From the NCBI RefSeq assembly GCF_905220565.1, contig NC_059395.1:18083289-18147288 (forward strand): a DNA stretch of 64,000 bases, given 5' to 3'. Source of the DNA: Melitaea cinxia (taxonomy: Eukaryota > Arthropoda > Insecta > Lepidoptera > Nymphalidae). Positions 1 through 9,700 of the stretch are shown here, in pieces (within the stretch, counting starts at the first letter, position 1; each line of letters opens with the position of its first letter). The position numbers and the translations under genes were made by a program. The notes beneath the pieces are model-generated. The model ran no database searches and was not told the DNA's origin. It saw only the letters and a list, made by a program, of their open reading frames with translations.

Positions 1-586
1 GAAAACAAAACTGTTTTTCACTGTATCATACAAAGTAGAAAGTTGAAGACTGAGAAAAGTATTCATATAATTTTTGTTTATTTTTGTATTGTTTTAAGAA
101 GATTTTTATTTTTGTTAATTTAATTATTACTGACTCTTAAGACTAAATTGATTTGCAATTTGATTAAGACTGATTACTTAATGTTCCTACTACTAAAATA
201 ATAAATATACATAATATGTTTCTATGATATATTTTATTTTATTTATGTTTTTACCTTAAAAGTCTAACACCGTCACTATCGTGCAAATAATTAGTTTAAG
301 CCTGAGCATCACGATCGTGCTGGGTCCCCCCACACTAGGAGGGGTGAGGGGGATTTTTTCAAATATTTTTTTGGGATATCCTATCCAATATTGAAACATG
401 CTATGTAGTCAAAAATCTTAATTTTGAAAAATCAGGAATCAGGCCTGAAAGGGTTATACTCACACGCAATCACATACACATGCACACACTTGTGTGAAAA
501 AACTTCATTAATTTTTTTAATTGTATTTAAGTAGTTTAATTGAACTTTTTTGTTATGTAAATATAAATTGTTGTTATTCTTTGTAG
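1..586 (+). other. sws intron (3' part)
   Basis: Sequence upstream of the first visible sws exon. AT-rich, with a short GGGTCCCCCC-type GC-rich patch near 325-350 and a CA-rich run near 460-495. It ends with the ttgtag acceptor. No gene seen. Confidence 0.6.
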
Positions 587-706
587 GAAGCTGGCATTCC
601 CATCGACATGGTCGGCGGAGTCAGCATCGGAGCTTTCATGGGAGCTTTGTGGTGTATGGAACGTAACATCACCACTGTTACACAAAAAGCTAGGGATTGG
701 TCACAG
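587..706 (+). CDS. sws: sws exon: catalytic serine (GXSXG)
   Basis: Acceptor ttgtag and donor gtatga; 40 codons in phase 0. It encodes EAGIPIDMVGG followed by the nucleophile elbow GVSIG. The serine of this motif is the catalytic residue of the patatin fold. Reading begins mid-protein, so the gene continues upstream of the window. Confidence 0.93.
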
Positions 707-3700
707 GTATGATTGATGATTTTTTCTGCTGTAAAGTCAACATATTTTCCAGCATTCCTCTATAATCATATCATCTTACTAACAATAACTAACATAGATT
801 ATAAGTAAATATTGTTACTAACACACTAATACACTATGGATGTACACGTCTGAAATAAATGCTTATTATTATTATTATATTATTATAACTTCTCCATAAC
901 CCAAAAAAAAATATATAATTTCGAAACTTTATATATAAAAACTTTCCAGAAAATGACACAATGGGGTAAACAACTCCTCGACCTCACGTACCCGGCCACT
1001 TCCATGTTTTCCGGTAAACAGTTCAACGCGACCATCAAGACGACGTTTGGTGAGGTTCACATAGAAGACCTATGGCTGCCATACTTCACTGTGACCACTG
1101 ATATCAGCTCCAGTTGTATGCGAATACATCGCCATGGTGAGTATAGTTTATGGAGTATGTTTGGTGAAAAATATGGAGTGTCTTAGAATTAACACATGGG
1201 AGGTACTTGTGTCTTATACTGAAAAGTATAAATTGAAATTTGTATTTTAAATTAATATTGCTACAAGTAATCTTTTTAAAACAATATGGGTTTAATGTTT
1301 TTACATAACTTTATACGAATTGTTTTACTATACTGATAAGGGTCTGTCCATTAATCACGTGAGGATTGAAATTTGGGGGGTGGGAGATGAGGTTTAGTGA
1401 AAATCGGATTGGAAAAGCGGCGTGTAGTGTGACCTTGACGAAGAAATGTTGAAGAAAGTCTTTCTAATTCGTGGTACGAGGACAATGTACATTAAATTAG
1501 TTCATTTAATAGTACAATATATGTTTTTCGTATGATTACACCATTCCTTTTGTATTATTTTTATGTCAATCAAAAACAACCTGCAACCTTTCTGTCTAGA
1601 CATTTCAGAATAAAATTAAATTATAATTTATACCTGTACTAAAAATACATGTGATTTTGGTTGGAGAGGGGTCGTTTCAATCTTAATCCTCACAACATAT
1701 CACCAGGGGGGAGGGGAATTCTAAAAAAAACCCCGTGATTAATGGTCGGCCCCTAACTTATCATAAATTTCTTTTAAATAATTTTGCCCTACGATGCTGT
1801 GAGTGTAAGCTTACATAGATACAATAACAACACAGTTACGTGATATATTTTAACTTAAAAATATGTATAAATGAGTTTTTATACATTTTACAGTTTTACA
1901 AGTCATCATACCTCCCAGGGGTTGATAAATGAATAAATGTATATATCCTTTAGGTGTTGCTTAATATTAAATTTATTAGCAATTCCTAAATATCAGCATA
2001 AAGTACCATAAAATTATTGGATATCCAATATAAATAATACGAAAAAAAAAAACAGGATTTCCAAAAGAAGTATTTATTATAGGTTGGCCTAATATATTTT
2101 TCATTGTAAATGTGAATAACATTATAACGAATTACAAATTTCCAAAACAGTATTCATCTATCCATATTTAACGATTGTTGGAATTAAATATAAATTAAAA
2201 CCTAACTTTCGCTAATTAAAATAGTTTATTTGCTATATACACGTTTACAAATATACATTAACACAACACATGGACAGGAAATATATTTTTATTTGTGTTT
2301 TATTTTTCGATTAATATTTGCTTTTTACTGCACGCCTACTAACTCAAATATTTTTCGTGTTAGTCAAATGTGTTGCTAGTAATAAAAAAACAAAAAGTGT
2401 TTTGAAATACGAGAAATGTTATTTTGGTGACGTATAAATGTTTAATGCATGCTATGTTGAGCTTATTTGTCCAACACGACGCGTTCTGCTGACCAGTGCC
2501 AGGAAAATACATGTGCTTATCAATATACGTAAACGATTAATGTTTTGTGATGTTTTGTTTTGTTTCGACGCGGATTGTCTATGCCATCATACGATTTTCG
2601 ATATCTATGGTGGGTATGACGTCACGACTTCGACAGGGGAATCACAGACTCAAGTTTAGTAAGAATAAGTACCCTGGTACGAAGTTTGAACTAGGTCCCG
2701 CTAAGTCCGCTACAGTGATATTTTATTTTGTCCTTTCATAACCACACTCACTTGCATTCATATGTCTTTGATGTGTTTGTCGAATACGAAGTTACGTCCC
2801 TAATTTTTTTTTGACCTACATGTAAACTTATTTGAAAATAATGTTATTTTTTTTTAATACGAATCCGACATTTGCTTTGTGTTGTCATTACTTAATGGTT
2901 AATTATACGTTAAAAAGACGAGCGCTTGTGATTGGTTTACAGAGTAATGCTAACAGTTTTGGGAGATTACTTAAATATTATATAATTTTTTTTTTTTCGG
3001 TGCATAACCATGTCGGGTTGGAAACGATTGATGTATCTCATTCTACATAAGTCTTCATAATATTTCCATCTTCATGTTTATGCATGAGTGTGGTTCTTTT
3101 TCATTTTATTTCTCTTTTGTAAACTCATCACTGTAGTAAAACCCTTTAGATAATCGTTGTAGCGTTTTAGAATTGTATTCCTTAAAATTCTTTATCGCAT
3201 GCTGATATTCATTATGATATAGTAATGTAAAAACTTACCGTCTATTATGTCCTGGTAGATATAAAACCATTAATAAATAGAAATGGTATTAAGTAACTAT
3301 TGGAATAGAAGGAAATAGATTCATACATTCACGATGCATGCGGTCTCTACAACTGAGCTGGTAAGAATTGTTTACAGTTCATTTTTTTTCAGCACGTTTC
3401 ATCATTATCATCATCACTAATTAATTAATTATCTAATAATTCTGTATTGGTTGATCGTAAGGTTACGGTATTTGTTGTATTGTATTGTGTAGTCTTTATT
3501 TTGTAAACATTATAATTTAATTCTGTAAAATATTTTTATGGGAAATTGTTTAATATTCCTGGAAAAGGGTAATTTAAAAATTCGAGTGACACTATTTTAT
3601 TCAGCTATGTGATATTATTATTTGAAATGTAATCAAACTATTGTAGATAATTTATCTGTATACTAGCTGAATAACTTCTTTCATTCCACCATTTCCTTTC

Positions 3701-6700
3701 CATGGATTGTGTTAATTAATACATTGACGTATACGAAATCTTTTATTTTATTCGAATTTAATAATTTTTGCACTTTTCAATTCAATTCGCACTGGGAACG
3801 TCTAACTATCAAAACAAAATTATAATATAGGTTTCTTTTTGCAGTATTTTCTATAGAGAAGTAACCGATTTATTTATGTTCAAAAAAAGGTCGAAAAAAA
3901 ATTTAGTTAGGCTTCATCGATAATTAATAAAGATGCGCGCGCCGCAGGTTCCCTCTGGCGTTACATTCGCGCATCGATGTCTCTGAGCGGGTACATGCCC
4001 CCTCTCTGCGACCCAGTAGACGGCCACCTCCTATTGGACGGCGGTTACGTCAACAACCTCCCAGGTAAACCAATCACAGCGCACCGTCACGTCACACGTC
4101 ACTAACGCGCGTGACGTACCGCCAATAAATGTGCGTTAAAACTCCACCGTTTGAAATAAGTTATCAACGCGTTCGATTTTAGGCTGAGTGTAAATATTCT
4201 TTTCGTTATCGGTTAACTTCTTTGTCACCACTTTCTCTTTCCGCACAAAAGTATTACTTTTTATAAGGTTTGGTCTTTTAAAGGTCTCATCATTAGGTTT
4301 GATCCTGAAATCCATGGAAATATTTTTAATTCTGTGCAAGCAATGAGGAGTAAAATCGCATTTATTTAATATTTACACTCAGTTTCCGAAGGTAAGTGAT
4401 GACAGCACTGGCATTTGTCTGGACAATATATGCCATTTAAAGGCAAGTTGTTTGGACAAATTATTAGTTCAGTGATTGAAATAGGCGTGCTATGGAGGTA
4501 CTGTCGGGCTTCGATGAGCATCGCGGGCATATTCCCGCCGATATGTGACCCAACGGATGGACATTTACTGTTGGACGGCTGCTATGTTAACAACGTACCA
4601 GGTTAGTGTATTATTTCTAAAGTTTCAACCATATTATTAGAGGAACGTAAACCTATCTTCTCAAAGAATTCAATAAATTCGCATTACTAACTTTGTCCGA
4701 TGATTGTCTTCAGACCATCGTAAAGAAGACTCAAAGTTTTCATACCAAATTGTATTTACTGTTCATTGTATTGACTGTGTTTACATCATTGCCCCAATAT
4801 TTTAACGAAATTGAAATTTAGCTACCATATATTCTTTTATCATTGTGTAGATATTTCTGAAAGTAAAAAGTTTTTCACATATATTTTTTTTTATTACAGC
4901 CGACGTGATGAGGTCTCTTGGTGCTAAACACATCCTAGCTATAGATGTGGGCTCCCAGGACGATACCGATCTCACGAACTACGGAGACGACTTGTCTGGC
5001 TGGTGGCTGCTTTGGAAACGGTTAGTATTTAATTACAGCTCAGACTGAAAAGGTTACAGAATCTGGACAGTATGTGACTCAAATAGATTACTCGATAGAC
5101 ACTATCTTGTCCAAAGTAAACATCGCATTAGATATGTGTATAGAAACTCTTTCAATTTTTCAAATCATTCTAAATTTATACGTTGTTATATTGACTGGAC
5201 TTGAATACGTCTTGGCTAATTTGTGAAGTCAACCAACCTTAATTGGGTAGTGGAGTGAAAATTCGCTTACACTGCTTTTTGAATGTCTGTCTCGAATTTT
5301 TGTATCAGGCACTAACTGTAATAGTTGCGATTTATTGTGATTTGTAACCATATACTACCATAAACAGAAACTTTGTCAAACCTCACTCCTTTTTTGCACA
5401 TTACCCATGCACAAAGTGTCTTCTGATAACGCAAGGTATAATTCTGGTTGATTTATAGTATACTCGTAATATAGTACATATTACGAGTATACTATATTAT
5501 GATCTGATTTGTGCTTATAATTATAATTTTTATCATACTTTACAGGTGGAATCCATTCACGACGCCGGTGAAAGTACCGAATCTTCCCGACATACAGAGC
5601 AGACTTGCTTACGTATCCTGTAATCGACAACTGGAGGTAGGATTTGTCTTTTTCGGTATGCTTTTAAAAAGTTAATGGATATAATATTTCTTGTAATTAT
5701 TTACAATTTAATATTTACAAAGAACGTCATATGTCATAATTGCTCGTTTCGAAGTTTGTCGTTAGTTGACATAATGAATGTCGAAAAAAAAAATTTCATT
5801 AACAAAAAAATAAAATAAAAATAAATATGTTAAGGTAACAATACAAAAATCAATAAAAACAAAAGGTAATATAGCTAATGTTATCTGGCAACCTTAACTT
5901 ATACTTTAAAGCTAGCGCCGTTTTGGAATGTACATTCTGTAGAGAAGAATCGGCAAGAAACTCCTCAGTTACTCTTTTAAAAATAATATAAAAACTGTGT
6001 TTTAGTACAAAATTAGTAATGTCTTGCATGAAATACAGCATCACTAAGTCTAGACATCATTAACATAAATATAATCCTGTAACGAATAACAAGCTTAGCT
6101 ATTAATTTATTTGTAATAAATTTATTTTTCCAATGACAGGAAGTAAAGAAATCCGACTACTGCGAATACATCCGACCCCCAATCGACGCATACAAAACAC
6201 TCCAGTTTGGATCATTCGATGAAATCCGTGAAATAGGCTACAGGCATGGCTCAGCGTATTTCGAAGGGCAACGGAGGGGAGGGGGCGGTGGGGTGAGTGG
6301 AGCGGCCGCAGAGGGGAGGAAACATGACGCCCAACCTGCCCTTACCGAGTAAGTACTATTTTATACCTGTATGTATGTATAATTTTATATTCTATTGTCA
6401 TTTATTCTAATTGATATAACAATTATTTGTACATTTCCTAACCGCTTTTCTATGCCCTGTCCTATACCCAATGGTTGTCAGGAAGAAATCGTTCTTTTAG
6501 CCATAAGACTGCCTTTGTACATCTTCCTCTAATTGTACTGTTTTTAACCGACTTCCAAAAAAGGAGGAGGTTCTCAATTCGACTGTTTTTTTTTTTTATA
6601 TGTATGTTACATCAGAACTTTTGCCCGGGTAGACCGATTTCGACAAATTTTGTTTTAATCGAAAGGTAGTGTGTGCCAATTGGTCCCATTTAAATTTATT

Positions 6701-9700
6701 TGAGATCTAACAACTACTTTTCGAGTTATATTTAATAATGCGTTTTTACTTGACGTTTTTTTCGTCGACCTACGTTGTATTATACCGCATAACTTTCTAC
6801 TGGATGTACCGATTTTGATAATTCTTTTTTTGTTGGAAAGAGGATATCCTTAGTTTGGTACATATTATATATTGGTGATAAGGAAACCAGGATCTGATGA
6901 TCCCAGAGTAATCGAGTGAAACTCTCGAAAATCCGTAATAACTTTTTACTGGGTGTACCGATTTTGATAATTTTTAATTTAATCGAAAGCTGATGTTTAT
7001 CATGTGGTCACATATAAATTTTATCGAGATCTGATAACTACTTTTTGAGTAATCTTTGATAACGCGTAGTTGCTTGAGTATTTTTTCGTCGATCTACGTT
7101 GTATTACTTGTCGATGTAATTGAAGTCGGTTTTTTTTTTCGTTTGCGAGCAAACACAATTATTGTTTGTATCCTTTAATAGTGTGCAATAAAGAATATTA
7201 TTATTATTATACCTTTGCAAAAGTGGGTGTAAGATATTTAGACATTTGTAGCAAGTTTGTTGACGCACTTGACAATATATTTAAACGACTTAAAAAAAAA
7301 ATCAATCTCAATTCAACAAGTATTTCTTTATTGCGTATGTATCTCATCACTTACTGGATAAGAGATTTTCATGATTCATTTTTTATGTCAAAGCTAATAA
7401 TTGTCGTATTGTTTCATTTAAATGTGAGCGAGATCTGACGTGGTTTTTGAGTTATCCCTAAAAAAATGTATCGTATTATTATTGTCTATATAGAATGAAG
7501 ATTTTTTGTTTGTTTGAGAAGAAACATAATAATTGAACTTTTAGCAACAGCAAAAGTTGCCTGATTAAAATTCTCTGCAAATACTTCGCTAGAACAATAA
7601 TTAAACAATATAACAAATTGAATTGCCTGAAAAATCCCACTGCTGAGCATAGGCCTCTTTCTCCATGTAGGAGAAGAATTGGAGCTTAATCCACCACGCT
7701 GCTCCTCTGCTGGTTGGCGAATGATGTAATAATGTAACGAATTATATTTCAGCTACACCTTCACGGATCTGGCTCAAATGGTGTGTTCTGTACGTACCGC
7801 ACGGGACGTCGATAACGAATCCTCATCGTCATCCGACTACGAGGACCAACGACACTTCGAAGGTTACGCTTCCGAGCCCAGTGCCGGCATACTTGAAGTA
7901 AGTTGCCATTTTGGCTATATATGACTTGACTAGATTAGCTATATAGCCTTACTAAAGTTCACTTTCCTCGTACACTATTTAATCGCTGTTCCGAAAAAAA
8001 TGTTGTACAATATGTCCAAAGTTTGTTTAGTGTTTAGACTCAAGATCAAAATCTTCTAAAAAGATCTTTCCTACATTTTTCTTATTTTAGTTTTTTATAA
8101 TTTTTTTTATTGGTTTACAATTAAGAATAATATGTATTTATTAGAGCCTATATACGGGTAGCTTAATATGGTTTAAATATATGCACTTGACAATTTGAGG
8201 TTGAGCTGCGATCTTATGGGTTGTAAATTTCTTATTTTATATATATAAAAGCATAAATTAAAAGTCCCGGGTTATTAATTCGTATTTGTTAATTTAAAAA
8301 TAGTATACATCTTTTGTTTTTAATGAATTCCAGGGTTATTGATATATGTTTTTTTGATTTGTGATAAATTCCAAAGTCTGTTGTGTAAATGTAGTTGTGG
8401 TGTAGAATGAATTAGAAATAAATGAATAAATTCAATTAATGTAAATATAATTATTCTTTACTGAATTTTATTTAAAAAAAGTGATTTATTACTGTGTAGA
8501 ATAATAGTTTTATTATTAAAACTAGCGACCCGCCCTGGCTTGGCACGGGTGCAAAAAATATCAGTGTTCCTCTGCTACATTATGCATGTATTATACATAT
8601 AAACTTTCCTCTGGAATCACTCATTTACTAAAGAAAACCGCATCAAAATCCGTTGCGTAGTTTTATGGATCTAAGAATACAGACAGCGGGAAGCGATTTT
8701 GTTTTATACTATGTAATGATAGGTAGAAATAGGTATGTAGTAATAAAAAGTAGAAAAAAAGGTAGAAATAAAAAATTGTAATCGTATCAATTGTCCAATA
8801 TTTTGTGCCATAGATGTCGTCAAGCGTAGAGGACGGCGGGGCGTGGATCAGCGACACGGAACTGGTGGGCACTTATTGAGCTGCACGAGGCACATTAGTT
8901 TGGGTTTAGATTTTTTTTTATTATGTTCTGTCGACGTGCACTCTTGGGCTTTTGGGGGCGGTTGTGTTGTGTATAGCGATTGGGAAAGAGGTGGAATCTG
9001 TTTACATTGTTTTTTTGGATGAAATTGGATAAAAATATCTATTAAAATTTGTATCTTAGTAATTAGCACAAGTAGCTTTCGACTGAGGTTATTATCTTTG
9101 AAATTATCCACACTGGAGTAGTCTTTTGTTGGTGTCTTATCAGTCTAATATTTGGTCATTCATTATTGTTCTCGAAGATTTGGAAATTGCTTTTAATACA
9201 TAAACAATTTATAAAGGTTTCACTTCTTCCTAATTTAATCGTTATGATAAAAAGGCAATGTCCACTTATTTTATTATATTTATACAGATTTTCCAGCAAG
9301 CTTAAATAAACTCGGCTAACAATAATTTAATTTCTTTCTAATCAAATCAAAATGTATAAAAACATCTTAGGCATTAGATCAGTTACTTGAAAATGTTTAA
9401 TATTTTTCGTACATTTTGATTTGGTAGTAAACAAAGATAATTAATTCGTCACAATACCTCAAAAGTATTGTGTATGAGATTTCAGTAATAATGGTATTTT
9501 TTTTTTACCAAATTTTCAATTTTATAAAAAATTCTATTTATATTCTTTCATAACTTTATTATTTTTTTTTTTTTTTTTGGAAGATGGTACATCATACTTT
9601 ATACCATTTTTAATTGAAATCTCTACTTAATATCAATTTAGAGGCATCCACGGTTGGCAGAAGTGGAAAAACAACTTTAGAGTAAAGGACTAACAAATAA

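Larger units (their letters stand above)
6349..7752 (+). other. sws intron with two repeats
   Basis: Holds a full copy of the ACCGACTTCC repeat (6541-7163) and a minus-strand SINE 3' end (7625-7722). The rest is AT-rich and shows nothing else. Confidence 0.6.

Noticed and set aside
4136..4339. Minus-strand open frame between the alternative sws exons
   Set aside because: No homology; lies in intron and appears by chance.
7141..7163. Helitron 3' end for the ACCGACTTCC repeat
   Set aside because: There is a terminal hairpin, but the CTRR terminus and a 5' TC start are not seen, so the class is left open.
8663..9111. Minus-strand open frames overlapping the optional sws exon
   Set aside because: They are antisense shadows of the 8814 exon and its repeat-rich flanks, with no homology or codon structure.
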